Below, piece by piece: positions 34,254-42,916 of a stretch of 55,784 nt of DNA; within the stretch, counting starts at the first letter, position 1, and each line of letters starts with the position of its first letter. Under the pieces are notes generated by a model. The model did not search any database and had not been told where the DNA came from. It worked only from the letters and a program-made list of their open reading frames with translations. The DNA is taken from NCBI GenBank assembly GCA_947479645.1, contig CANKAJ010000013.1:1-55784 (forward strand), given 5' to 3'. Made by a program: the position numbers and the translations under genes. The DNA comes from Betaproteobacteria bacterium (GTDB taxonomy: Bacteria; Pseudomonadota; Gammaproteobacteria; Burkholderiales; SG8-39).

Positions 34254-35612
34254 ATGACCATTGCAGGCGAACTTGCCACCTTCCTCACGCGGCAGACATA
34301 TGCCGATCTTCCGCCACAGGCGACTGATAACGCAGCCATGCTGATATCCAGCACCATTGCCAGCGCGTCTCTGGGATCGACGCTTGAGTCGGCGAAGATC
34401 ATGCGTGCAATTGAACTGCAGCGCGGTGGTGTTCCCGAGGCGACGCTTTGGTTTGGCGATGCACCGAAACTTCCGGTGATTGCCGCTGCCCGAATCAATG
34501 CGCTGATGAGCGACGCTGCGGCATCGGATGACAGTGATCTGCGCAACATCACGCATCCGGGCACCACGCTGGCGGCCACTGCGCTGGCGGTTGCGGAAAA
34601 GACCGGATCATCCGGCAAGGAGGTGCTGGCCGCCATTGTGCTTGGGTACGAGGCCGCTGGCCGGATAAACAGTGCTGTCGTTCCCGGTCTGATCGAGAAG
34701 GGCTTTCACGGCTGTGTCATCGCCATCTTCGGCGGCGCCGTGGCGGCGGGGCGATTGATGAGTTTGACTGCCTCGCAAATGACCCATGCCATTGCACTGG
34801 CGGCAACATCCATCGGCGGCATCATGGCGGCAGCCAACACCAGCACTGCCCGGGAGCATCACGCCGGGCTGGCCGCGATGCTGGGCGTGAATGCGGCGCA
34901 AATGGCAAGGATGGGTTACCTCGCCGAGGAGCGCATCTTCGAAGCCCGCGCAGGATTCTTTCATATCTATGGCCAGAACCCGGATGCCGAACGCATCGCG
35001 CGCGTGACCGGCGACTTTGGCCAGCGCTGGGAAATTCTCACCGAAATGGCCATCAAGCTGGTGCCTGGCGGCCATCCCCATCATGCGATGGCGGAAGCGG
35101 CGGCGGGCGCCGCCATCGCGGGCAATGTGTCGGCCGATGCGGTCGAGGCCATCATCATGTCCCGTCCCGGCGTGCGAGTGTTGACGGGGCCGCGCCATCC
35201 CTCCGATTTGATCGGCATGGCGCACAGTCCTGCCTACTTCGTTGCGGCTGCCGTTGCCGACCGTGGATTTACCTGGGCGCATGCATCGCCGGAAAAGATC
35301 ATGGATCCCGTCATTCGTGCTTTGCTGGACAAGGCACAGGTGGGAGAGCCGCCAACCGAAAATCTGGAGCGCTACAAGCAGGGCGCAACAGTGACCATCC
35401 GTACGAAGGATGGTCGCAGCTTCACCAATACGGTCTACGCGCCGACGGGCTCGGCCATTCTCGGCATCGACTGGGCCGATGTTGACCTGAAATTCCGCAC
35501 ACTGGCGCCGTTCGCGAAGCTGTCAGCGCAAACCATCGAAGCCAGCATCAGGCTGATCCGGAATTTCAAGGATGTGAGCAACGTGTCGGAGCTGGTCAGT
35601 CTACTGCATTAG
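34254..35612 (+). CDS. MmgE/PrpD family protein
   Basis: A 452-aa MmgE/PrpD-fold protein. Marks include the N-terminal helical LATFLTRQTYADLPPQA, the DSDLRNITHPGTTLAATALAVAE segment that replaces the usual FDDTH loop, FGGAVAAGRLMSLTASQMTHA, IKLVPGGHPHHAMAEAA, and a C-terminal VTIRTKDGRSFTNTVYAP strand pair. ATG 34254 has GAGGA 8 nt upstream. The open frame begins 41 codons earlier with Cys/Ala-rich sequence of no family resemblance. It precedes a Bug gene by 35 nt. Activity unknown. Confidence 0.88.
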   Translation: MTIAGELATFLTRQTYADLPPQATDNAAMLISSTIASASLGSTLESAKIMRAIELQRGGVPEATLWFGDAPKLPVIAAARINALMSDAAASDDSDLRNITHPGTTLAATALAVAEKTGSSGKEVLAAIVLGYEAAGRINSAVVPGLIEKGFHGCVIAIFGGAVAAGRLMSLTASQMTHAIALAATSIGGIMAAANTSTAREHHAGLAAMLGVNAAQMARMGYLAEERIFEARAGFFHIYGQNPDAERIARVTGDFGQRWEILTEMAIKLVPGGHPHHAMAEAAAGAAIAGNVSADAVEAIIMSRPGVRVLTGPRHPSDLIGMAHSPAYFVAAAVADRGFTWAHASPEKIMDPVIRALLDKAQVGEPPTENLERYKQGATVTIRTKDGRSFTNTVYAPTGSAILGIDWADVDLKFRTLAPFAKLSAQTIEASIRLIRNFKDVSNVSELVSLLH

Positions 35613-35647
35613 AATTGAGGCTTACCAATCGAGGGAAGGCGGGGATC

Positions 35648-36634
35648 ATGATCAGGTCTGTTGCGAGACACATTGCATCAGCGGCCTTGTTGCTTGTGCC
35701 AGCCTACGCACTTGCGCAGGCGCCGTATCCGTCCCGGCCGGTGCAACTGGTGGTGCCCTACGGCGCGGGCACCAGCGATCTGATGGGGCGCATCTCCGCG
35801 ACCTGTCTGTCGACGCGCTTCAAGCAGCCAGTGCCGGTGCTGAACAAGCCGGGGGCGAATGCCGAACTCGGCGGCGTGTTCGTCAAGAACGCGCCGCCCG
35901 ATGGTTACACGCTGATTCTGACCAGCAGCGCCACCGTGACCGATCTGGCGACCAAAAAGACGCCGACCTTCGACGTGCGCCAGGACCTGGAGCCCATCAG
36001 CAAACTCGGGTTTGGCGTGCAGGGCTTGTTCATCAACGCTGCATTGCCCGCCAATACTGTGGCGGAATTCATCACCTACGCCAAGGCCAATCCGGGCAAG
36101 CTGAACTTTGCGACCACCGGTATTGGCTCGGTCAACCAACTGTCGACCGAAGCGCTGGCGCTGAATGCCGGTATCAGCATTGTCCACGTTCCTTATCCGC
36201 AAGGCACGGGCGCACTGCTGACTGCCTTGATGAGCGGCGAAGTGCAGATCGTGATGACTTCGCTGTCCAGCGCGCAACCAGCGCTGAATAGCGGCAAGAT
36301 CCGATTGCTCGCGGTGCTGGAGAAGCAGCGCTCTCCGTCGCGGCCGAACCTGCCCACGCTGGTCGAGGGCATTCCCGGCATGGCTGCGTTTACGGGTACG
36401 CTCTGGTATGGTTTTTTCGCGCCCCCCAAAACCCCCAGGGACATCATCCAGAAAGTGCATGCCGAAGTGGTGGCTTGCCTCAAGGAGCAGACGGTGCGTG
36501 CGGCCCTGCAGAAACTGGGCTATGAAGATAACCAGATTGTCGCCAATACGCCGGAGGAATTCCGTGCGTCCATCATCGAGGAAATAAACCAGTTGAAGGA
36601 TGTGGTGCAGCGGGCCAGGATGCCATTGCTGTGA
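35648..36634 (+). CDS. Bug-family (TctC-like) periplasmic receptor
   Basis: A 328-aa TTT-family receptor: signal peptide ending YALA-QAPYP, RPVQLVVPYGAGTSDLMGR, ISATCLSTRFKQPVPVLNKPGAN, PDGYTLILTSSATVTDLA and HVPYPQGTGALLTALMSGE. It is a close paralogue of the receptor at 41784 (shared ATCLSxRxKQPV, VTDLA, FDVRxDLEPI and LWYGxFAP). It lies 35 nt behind MmgE/PrpD and 45 nt before the acyl-CoA synthetase gene, which suggests one operon for uptake and activation of the same acid. Confidence 0.89.
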   Translation: MIRSVARHIASAALLLVPAYALAQAPYPSRPVQLVVPYGAGTSDLMGRISATCLSTRFKQPVPVLNKPGANAELGGVFVKNAPPDGYTLILTSSATVTDLATKKTPTFDVRQDLEPISKLGFGVQGLFINAALPANTVAEFITYAKANPGKLNFATTGIGSVNQLSTEALALNAGISIVHVPYPQGTGALLTALMSGEVQIVMTSLSSAQPALNSGKIRLLAVLEKQRSPSRPNLPTLVEGIPGMAAFTGTLWYGFFAPPKTPRDIIQKVHAEVVACLKEQTVRAALQKLGYEDNQIVANTPEEFRASIIEEINQLKDVVQRARMPLL

Positions 36635-36679
36635 ATCCGGTACGCAGAATGAATTGACGTGGATGTGAAGAAAGTATCG

Positions 36680-38815
36680 ATGAGCCAGAAGAAATCGCTG
36701 CACGCATTGTTCAACCCTGCTTCGGTGGCCGTCGTGGGCGCCACCCCCGATGTAGGCAAGCCCGGTGGACGTTCCCTCGCCTTCCTCAAAAAATTCGGCT
36801 ATCGGGGCAAGATATTCCCGATCAACGCCAAGTATCCGGTCATCGACGGCCTGACCTGCTATGCCGATCTTGCGGCATTGCCCGAACCGGTTGATCTGGT
36901 GATTCTGCTGGTGCCGGCGAAGGCGGTGCCGGATTATCTTCGTGCATCGGGTGCGGCCGGCGCTCGCGCTGCGGTGGTATGCACCAGCGGATTTGCCGAA
37001 GCCGGCGCTGCAGGCGCATCGTTGCAGGCCGAGCTGGTGCGTGCCGCCGACGAATTCAATATCGCGGTGCTGGGTCCGAACTGCCTCGGCATGATGGATC
37101 TGCATAGCGGATTGACGGCGACCTTTACGACCGCGCTCGAGGCGGAGTTCACGCCGGCGGCCGGGCCGGTGGCATTCGTCAGCCAGAGCGGGGCGATGGG
37201 GGCTGCCGTGTTTGCAATGGCCCAGTATGAAGGCATCGGCATCGGCAAATTCATCAGTACCGGCAATGAAGCGGTGCTCGACTTCACCGATTTTGTCGAG
37301 TATCTGAGCGACGATCCCAACGTGTCGCTGATCCTGGGTTACGTCGAAGGCGTGCGTGGCGGGCGGCGCTTCATCGCGGCGGCCAGGCGTGCGCGTGCGG
37401 CCGGCAAGACGGTGGCGCTGCTGAAGGTTGGCAAATCGGCTGCTGGTGAACTGGCGGCACGCTCGCATACCGGTGCGCTGTCGGGCAGTGCCAAAGTCTA
37501 TGAAGCGGCATTTCGCCGCGCCGGCGTGTTGAGTGTTGATCACGTGCGTTCGTTGCTTGACCTTGCGGTGGCGCTGCCGGGTCAGAAACGCGCGGCTGGA
37601 CGTCGCGTTGGCATTGTCAGCATGTCCGGCGGCGCCGGCGTCATGATGGCCGATGCCAGTGTGGCCGGTGGTCTGGAGGTTGCGCCGCTGACGCAGTCAA
37701 CCCAGGATGCGCTGGCGAAGGTGCTGCCTGACTTCGTCGGCAGGGCCAATCCGGTTGATTATGGCCCGGTGTATGGCGACCCCAACGCCATCGAGGCCTG
37801 CGTTGAATTGACCGGCTCTGATCCCAATGTCGACATGGTGCTGGTATTCATGGGATTGTCGCCAGGCATGGCTGGTGTCGTTGATCCCCATCTGGTGCGG
37901 GCACAGGAACGTTGCGGCAAGCCATTGATACTGGCGTGGATGGGCGGGCCTGCGCATGGCATTACGGCGCTGCGTAAAGCGGGTATTGCCACATTTGATG
38001 ATCCATCGCGGGCAGTGGAGATGGCGATATTGCTGGCGCGCGCCGGTGGCGCCGTCGCCGGACCCGATGTGCCGCTGCAAGCAGAGCAGACGCCGCGTGC
38101 CGTGGCGACGCAAGCGGCGCTGCGCGCGTCGATAGTAGCGGGTCAGGCCGCATTGAGTGAACGCGAGGTCAAGGCGCTGATGGCGGGCTATGGCATTCCT
38201 GTTGTTCCGGAGGTATTGGCGACGACGGTGGATGAAGCCGTCGCCGCCGGCTTGCGATTTGGCAACGATAGGCCTTTGGCGGTGAAGGCAGAGGCGCCTG
38301 AACTGATTCACAAGTCCGATGCGGGTGCGGTGCGTCTGCGTGTGGCACCGAGTGAAGCCGGACAGGCATTCAGCGAAGTGGTGGCAGCGGCGGCGCGCGT
38401 CGTCGGTGCAGCCAATGTGCGCGGCGCGCTCATTCAACCCATGGCCAGACCTGGGCTGGAAGTGCTGGCCGGGCTGCGCTATGACCCGCAATTCGGGGCC
38501 ACGATCACGGTGGGAATGGGCGGCTTGACCAGCGAAGTGCTGGCCGACGTGGTGACCGAGGTGGCGCCCATCGATCATGCGCTTGCGCATTCGATGTTGC
38601 AGCGGCTGCGCAGTGCGCCGCTGTTCGGCGCGTTTCGCGGCGCAGTGCCGCGCGACAGCGAAGCGCTGGCGGGGGTTCTGGTAGCGCTCAGCCAGTTCGC
38701 AATGGATTGCGGGCCGTTACTGGCCGAGCTCGACCTTAACCCTGTTATTGTTCACGACGTTGGCGCGGGATGCACGGTCGTGGACGGAGCAGCCGTGCTG
38801 GGCGTCGACGGATAG
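36680..38815 (+). CDS. ADP-forming acyl-CoA synthetase (fused alpha-beta)
   Basis: A 711-aa nucleoside-diphosphate-forming acyl-CoA synthetase. The CoA-binding domain comes first (NPASVAVVGATPDVGKPGGR), then the succinyl-CoA-ligase-like flavodoxin domains (LGPNCLGMMD, FVSQSGAMGAAV, and the phospho-His in RSHTGALSG). An ATP-grasp domain closes the protein (about 490-711; LAVKAEAPELIHKSDAGAVRL, LLAELDLNPVIV). The enzyme interconverts acid + CoA + ATP with acyl-CoA + ADP + Pi and is cytoplasmic. ATG 36680 fits the family start; a GTG seven codons upstream is possible. The next gene's reading frame starts 29 nt after its stop, so they are likely cotranscribed. The acid is unknown. Confidence 0.92.
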   Translation: MSQKKSLHALFNPASVAVVGATPDVGKPGGRSLAFLKKFGYRGKIFPINAKYPVIDGLTCYADLAALPEPVDLVILLVPAKAVPDYLRASGAAGARAAVVCTSGFAEAGAAGASLQAELVRAADEFNIAVLGPNCLGMMDLHSGLTATFTTALEAEFTPAAGPVAFVSQSGAMGAAVFAMAQYEGIGIGKFISTGNEAVLDFTDFVEYLSDDPNVSLILGYVEGVRGGRRFIAAARRARAAGKTVALLKVGKSAAGELAARSHTGALSGSAKVYEAAFRRAGVLSVDHVRSLLDLAVALPGQKRAAGRRVGIVSMSGGAGVMMADASVAGGLEVAPLTQSTQDALAKVLPDFVGRANPVDYGPVYGDPNAIEACVELTGSDPNVDMVLVFMGLSPGMAGVVDPHLVRAQERCGKPLILAWMGGPAHGITALRKAGIATFDDPSRAVEMAILLARAGGAVAGPDVPLQAEQTPRAVATQAALRASIVAGQAALSEREVKALMAGYGIPVVPEVLATTVDEAVAAGLRFGNDRPLAVKAEAPELIHKSDAGAVRLRVAPSEAGQAFSEVVAAAARVVGAANVRGALIQPMARPGLEVLAGLRYDPQFGATITVGMGGLTSEVLADVVTEVAPIDHALAHSMLQRLRSAPLFGAFRGAVPRDSEALAGVLVALSQFAMDCGPLLAELDLNPVIVHDVGAGCTVVDGAAVLGVDG

Positions 38816-38844
38816 ATTTGGATTATCACAAGGAGGGCAGTCAG

Positions 38845-40062
38845 ATGGGCAGTTCCAGTGTGCTTAAAAACGCGACAGCGATCATCGGCATGGGCACGAA
38901 AGTCGTGACCAACAAGGACCCGAGGATCACATCGCTGCAGGTCCAGCTTCACGCCTGCCACAACGCCATCAAGGCGGCGGGCATCGACAAGCGGCAAATC
39001 GGCGGGGTGTTTACCTGCCGCGCGCCCATGGGCTTCACTGCGCTGCAGTGGAACATGCGCATCGTGCAGGAACTTAAAATTGTTCCCAACCTGTCCACCG
39101 AGATCACCGCGCACGGCGCTGGTGTGCTGGCGACGCTGTCCTATGCCGCGATGGCGGTGCAGGCGGGTGTGGTTGACTACGCCATCTGCTGCAGCGGCTG
39201 CACCGGGCCCCTGTGGGTCGACATGATCCGGGTCAATGCTTCCATTGAAAGCGACCTGCAGTTCGAGGCGCCCTACGGCGTGACCACACCGGCACTGTAT
39301 GCGCAGTGGGCGCAGCGCTACATGTACGAGTTCGACGTGAAGCCGGAGGAACTGGCCATCATCGCCGTTGAGAATCGCAAGTGGGCACTGCGCCATCCGG
39401 ATGCCGCCATGAAGGACAAGGGCGAAATCACCGTGGAAGACGTGCTCAACTCGAAAATGCTGGCTTCCCCGATCCGCATGCTGGACAGCAGCACCTGGTA
39501 TCGCGGCGGCATCGGTTCGGCTGTGGTGATCACCCGCGCTGACAAGGCGCGTCCGGAACAGCGGCCGGTGTACATCTCCGGCTTTGGTTCGGCCACCACG
39601 CACGAGTGGCTGACCGATCGCATGCACCTGTCCGGCGTCGAGCCGGCGATGACGCCCAACCTGACCACCACCGGCGCCAAGACGGCGGCTGACTACGCCT
39701 ATGCCATGGCCGGGCTGACGCCGAAAGACATCGACATCGTCGAGACGTCGGTGCCGTTTACCTTCGCCAACATGATGGCGCTGGAGGACCTGGGTTTCTG
39801 CAAGAAAGGCGAGGGAAAATATTTCGTTCGCGATGGCGGCATCAGCTATGAGGACGGCCTGCCGTTCAATACCAACGGCGGCTATCTGAGCTTTGGCCAG
39901 CCACCGCACGGCATGCATATGGCGGTGGAGGCGATCGAGCAGTTGCGCGGCCAGGCCCGCGGCAAGCAGGTGAAAAATCCCAGGCGCGCACTGACGCACT
40001 TCCATGGTGGTCCGCTGGCCACGCATGCAGTCATGATATTGAGCAATGAGGAGGGTCTGTAA
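38845..40062 (+). CDS. Thiolase-like protein (SCP-x/Ltp family)
   Basis: A 405-aa thiolase-fold protein of the lipid-transfer/SCP-x group: ATAIIGMGTKVV, AGIDKRQIGGVFTCRAPMG, AHGAGVLATLSYAAMAVQAGVVDYAIC, and the C-terminal NTNGGYLSFGQPPHGMHM with HFHGGPLATHAVMIL. The thiolase nucleophile Cys (expected in AHGAGVL) and the catalytic His (GHP, here GQP) are not present, so it is not a classical thiolase. Such proteins paired with a DUF35 partner act as retro-aldolases in steroid side-chain degradation (Ltp2 type), and that role is possible. ATG 38845 has AAGGAGGG upstream. The stop TAA shares one base with the ATG of the DUF35 gene. Confidence 0.9.
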   Translation: MGSSSVLKNATAIIGMGTKVVTNKDPRITSLQVQLHACHNAIKAAGIDKRQIGGVFTCRAPMGFTALQWNMRIVQELKIVPNLSTEITAHGAGVLATLSYAAMAVQAGVVDYAICCSGCTGPLWVDMIRVNASIESDLQFEAPYGVTTPALYAQWAQRYMYEFDVKPEELAIIAVENRKWALRHPDAAMKDKGEITVEDVLNSKMLASPIRMLDSSTWYRGGIGSAVVITRADKARPEQRPVYISGFGSATTHEWLTDRMHLSGVEPAMTPNLTTTGAKTAADYAYAMAGLTPKDIDIVETSVPFTFANMMALEDLGFCKKGEGKYFVRDGGISYEDGLPFNTNGGYLSFGQPPHGMHMAVEAIEQLRGQARGKQVKNPRRALTHFHGGPLATHAVMILSNEEGL

Positions 40063-40544
40063 TGGAAGCGACCAATAACAATTCGGTGGAGTCGGTGCAG
40101 GACATGACCTGGGCCGAAGGCGTACCCCTGATGGCAGGCCAGTACATGATGGGTCTCGCGGAGCCGTCGCCCGAGACCAAGGATTACTGGCAGGGCGTGA
40201 AGGAAGGCAGGCTGTTTATCAAGCAGTGCTCCGGATGCGGCAAGCACAATCATCCGCGGCGCATTTTCTGCACGGCCTGCAACAGCGATGCCCTGGAATC
40301 GGTCGAGGCCAAGGGCACTGGCACCGTGTATACCTTCAGCACCGTCTATCGCGCGCCGGTCCCTGCATTCGAGAAGGAAATTCCCTATTCAGTGGGGGTG
40401 CTTGAGTTGAGCGAAGGCATTTACCTCTTTTCACGCATCATCCCCGAGAAGGGCAAGGAGGTGCGCATCGGCGCCCCCGTGCAGCTGACCTTTCAGGAGA
40501 CTGGACCGAACGGGCGTCTGCCGGCGTTTCAGATCGTCGGCTGA
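40062..40544 (+). CDS. DUF35 OB-fold/zinc-ribbon partner protein
   Basis: A 160-aa acyl-CoA-associated protein with an N-terminal helix (PETKDYWQGVKEGRLFIKQC), a rubredoxin-like zinc ribbon (CSGCGKHNHPRRIFCTAC, two CxxC knuckles) and a C-terminal OB-fold (TGTVYTFSTVYRAP, then FSRIIPEKGKEVRIGAPVQLTF). Such proteins are obligate partners of thiolase-like enzymes, channelling or binding the acyl-CoA. The gene overlaps the thiolase-like gene by one base, so the two are translationally coupled and form one complex. Confidence 0.93.
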   Translation: MEATNNNSVESVQDMTWAEGVPLMAGQYMMGLAEPSPETKDYWQGVKEGRLFIKQCSGCGKHNHPRRIFCTACNSDALESVEAKGTGTVYTFSTVYRAPVPAFEKEIPYSVGVLELSEGIYLFSRIIPEKGKEVRIGAPVQLTFQETGPNGRLPAFQIVG

Positions 40545-40572
40545 CTGCAACAACGCGAAACAGCGATGATCA

Positions 40573-40587
40573 GCGGGTGCTTCCCGC
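40573..40587. terminator. Hairpin between convergent genes
   Basis: GCGGG/CCCGC stem with a 5-nt loop, in the 49-nt gap between the DUF35 gene and the convergent LLM gene. A second hairpin, CAGACT/AGTCTG, overlaps the LLM stop. They may serve as weak terminators on either strand; no strong U-tract follows. Confidence 0.35.
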
Positions 40588-40593
40588 TCCGTT

Positions 40594-41547
40594 TCAGACT
40601 GAGGCAGTCTGGCGAATGACCGCAGCAAAGCGTTCCATGCGTTCCAGGCTTTCGGCCAGGACTTCGCTGCGGAAGTCAAAGATGAGTTCGCTGATGCCGA
40701 GCCTGGCATAGCGGGCGACATCGTCTGCGATCTGTTCGGTGGAGCCGGAGAAAGGCACCCGTTCTCCCTTGCCGGCATAGTAGGCAATCAAGGCTGGATC
40801 GGACACCGGCACCTTGTAGGAAATGGTGATGGACTTGGGATCGCGACCCTCGGCCTCGGTCATGCGGAACAGTTCGTCGCGCGAGGTAATGAGTTCGTCA
40901 GGCCCCAGTGGTACGGCCGGATTGGCGCCCACCGGATGCCAGCCGTCGCCATAGCGCGCCGTGCGTCGCAACGCCACCTTGGTGCTGCCGCCGACCCAGA
41001 TGGGTGGATGCGGTTTCTGCACCGGATGAGGCAGGCAGCGCAATTCGTCGAAACTGTAAAACTTTCCGGAAAATGACACCGGCGCCTGTGTCCACAGCAA
41101 TTTGTAGATGCGCACATACTCATCGGTGACCGCGCCGCGGCGGTCATACAATTGCGAGCCCAGCGCCTCGAATTCTTCGCGCATCCAGCCCACGCCGACA
41201 CCAACGGTCAGGCGTCCCTGCGAGAGCACATCAATGGTGGCCAGAGTCTTGGCTGCCAGCACCGGATTGCGTTGCGGCACGATCAGAATGCTGGTGACCA
41301 GGCGCAGCGTGGTCGACTTGGCGGCCAGAAAGGTAATCAGCGACAACTGCTCCATGGCGTCGCCTCCGCCGGGAAATTTTCCGGTCGCGGTATAGGGATA
41401 CGTGGAATTGACGGTGACCGGGAAAACCACATGGTCGCCGACCATGGTCGAGGAATATCCCCATTTCTCGGCGTGCTGGACCAGTGTCTCCAGCGGGTCG
41501 GGCGTGCAGGTAATGCCGCGGGTGGGCAGATAGAAACCGAATCGCAT
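40594..41547 (-). CDS. LLM-class flavin-dependent oxidoreductase
   Basis: A 317-aa luciferase-like TIM-barrel oxidoreductase, close to the group often annotated as F420-dependent. Marks: MRFGFYLPTRGI, VVFPVTVNSTYPYT, LRLVTSILIVPQRNPVLAAKTLATIDVLSQGRL, GVGVGWMREEFEALG and PIWVGGSTKVALRRTARYGDGWHPV. Betaproteobacteria mostly lack F420, so FMN is the more likely cofactor; this is an inference. ATG 41547 is fixed by AAGGAGG 8 nt upstream. A monooxygenase or dehydrogenase step in the surrounding catabolism would fit. Confidence 0.9.
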   Translation of the reverse strand: MRFGFYLPTRGITCTPDPLETLVQHAEKWGYSSTMVGDHVVFPVTVNSTYPYTATGKFPGGGDAMEQLSLITFLAAKSTTLRLVTSILIVPQRNPVLAAKTLATIDVLSQGRLTVGVGVGWMREEFEALGSQLYDRRGAVTDEYVRIYKLLWTQAPVSFSGKFYSFDELRCLPHPVQKPHPPIWVGGSTKVALRRTARYGDGWHPVGANPAVPLGPDELITSRDELFRMTEAEGRDPKSITISYKVPVSDPALIAYYAGKGERVPFSGSTEQIADDVARYARLGISELIFDFRSEVLAESLERMERFAAVIRQTASV

Positions 41548-41727
41548 GCGAAGTGCCTCCTTGTCGATGGACGATTGTGGCATGGACCGGGAGCGACCGG
41601 AAGTCCCGCGTTGGGTCCCGCTGCGGCTTCTGGCACGATGCGCTTACCTGGCGGTGAGCATTGGGCTACACTTCGGAGTACTGCATGACAACAGGAAATG
41701 CGCGGATTGAGCGCATCAATGCGGTGC

Positions 41728-41744
41728 GACAGGTGTTACCTGTC
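41728..41744. promoter_or_regulatory. Candidate operator upstream of a Bug gene
   Basis: A perfect inverted repeat, GACAGGT-GTT-ACCTGTC, lies 40 bp before the Bug start at 41784 and just upstream of a CATAAT box (41750-41755). Its size and spacing suit a dimeric transcription factor. No regulator gene is adjacent. Confidence 0.45.
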
Positions 41745-41783
41745 ATCGGCATAATTTTGCGGAACGTTCTAGGAGGAGCTGAC

Positions 41784-42773
41784 ATGTTATTGAACAGTAC
41801 CCGTCGACTGGTTGCCATCTCGGCCGTGTTGCTGATGGCCGTGTGCGCCACTGCGCATGCGCAATATCCGAACAAGGCTATACAGGTCGCCATTCCCTTC
41901 GGTCCTGGACCATCGGACCTGATGGCGCGCATTACCGCCACCTGCCTGTCAAGCCGCTACAAGCAGCCGGTGGTAGTCGTCAACAAACCGGGTGCCAATG
42001 GATTCATCGGTGCGAGCTTCATCAAGGCGGCGGCGCCCGATGGCTACACGCTGGGATTTGCCGCCAGCACCATGGTCACCGATCTGGCCATGGGTGAGAA
42101 CACTTCTTTCGATGTGCGCAAGGACCTTGAGCCGATCACCAAGATCGTCTACGGGGTGCAGGGCATCTTCATCAATTCGGAACTGCCGGTGCAGTCCATG
42201 GCGGATCTGGTGGCCTATGCCAAGGCCAATCCGGGCAAGGTCAACTATGGCTCGGTGGGGGTGGGTTCCGTGAATCACCTGGCCACCGAAGCACTGGCAA
42301 TTACCACGGGCACCAATATTGTTCACATTCCCTACCCGAAGGGAACCGCGGCATTCCTGACCGCGGTGATGTCGGGCGAACTGCAAATGGCGATGACCGA
42401 TGTCAACTCAGCGCAGGGCATGCTGGAAACCGGAAAGCTGAAGCTCCTGGCGATCCTGGCCACGCAGCGCCTGCCGTCGCGGCCGACGATCCCGTTGATT
42501 CCGGATGCCGTTCCCGGGATGACCACTTACATCGGCAACCTGTGGTATGGCTATTTCGCGCCGCTGCAGACGCCCAAGGAAATCATCGACAGGACCTACA
42601 CCGAACTGAGAGGCTGCCTGACTGACGAGGAAGTCCGGGCGCAGTTCCGCAAGGTGGGCTATGAAGGCACTCAGCTGGTCGCCAACCGTCCAGATGAGTT
42701 CAAGGCTTCCATTGCCGAGGACGTCGTGAAGATTTCCGATCTGGTGAAGCGCGCCAATATCAAGCGCCAGTAA
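41784..42773 (+). CDS. Bug-family (TctC-like) periplasmic receptor
   Basis: A 329-aa TTT-family receptor: signal peptide ending CATAHA-QYP, AIQVAIPFGPGPSDLMAR, ITATCLSSRYKQPVVVVNKPGAN, PDGYTLGFAASTMVTDLA, NPGKVNYGSVGVGSVNHLA and HIPYPKGTAAFLTAVMSGE. It is a paralogue of the receptor at 35648. ATG 41784 has AGGAGGAG upstream. It is a single gene with its own upstream palindrome (41728-41744). Ligand unknown. Confidence 0.89.
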   Translation: MLLNSTRRLVAISAVLLMAVCATAHAQYPNKAIQVAIPFGPGPSDLMARITATCLSSRYKQPVVVVNKPGANGFIGASFIKAAAPDGYTLGFAASTMVTDLAMGENTSFDVRKDLEPITKIVYGVQGIFINSELPVQSMADLVAYAKANPGKVNYGSVGVGSVNHLATEALAITTGTNIVHIPYPKGTAAFLTAVMSGELQMAMTDVNSAQGMLETGKLKLLAILATQRLPSRPTIPLIPDAVPGMTTYIGNLWYGYFAPLQTPKEIIDRTYTELRGCLTDEEVRAQFRKVGYEGTQLVANRPDEFKASIAEDVVKISDLVKRANIKRQ

Positions 42774-42916
42774 CATCACGATGCACTGCGCGATGCACTG
42801 CTCGGTCCACTGCGACCAGTGTCGCCTCGTTCATGAACGAGGCTTTTGCGGGTCGTGCCGCAGATAGCCGGCACCAGGTCGCAGGTAAGGGGGCGCAGGT
42901 ACAGCCGGTGTGCGGC

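Noticed and set aside
35678-37543. A 621-codon minus-strand frame opposite a Bug gene and the ADP-forming synthetase
   Set aside because: Low-complexity, Arg/His/Gly-rich translation with no family features; it crosses two well-supported genes.
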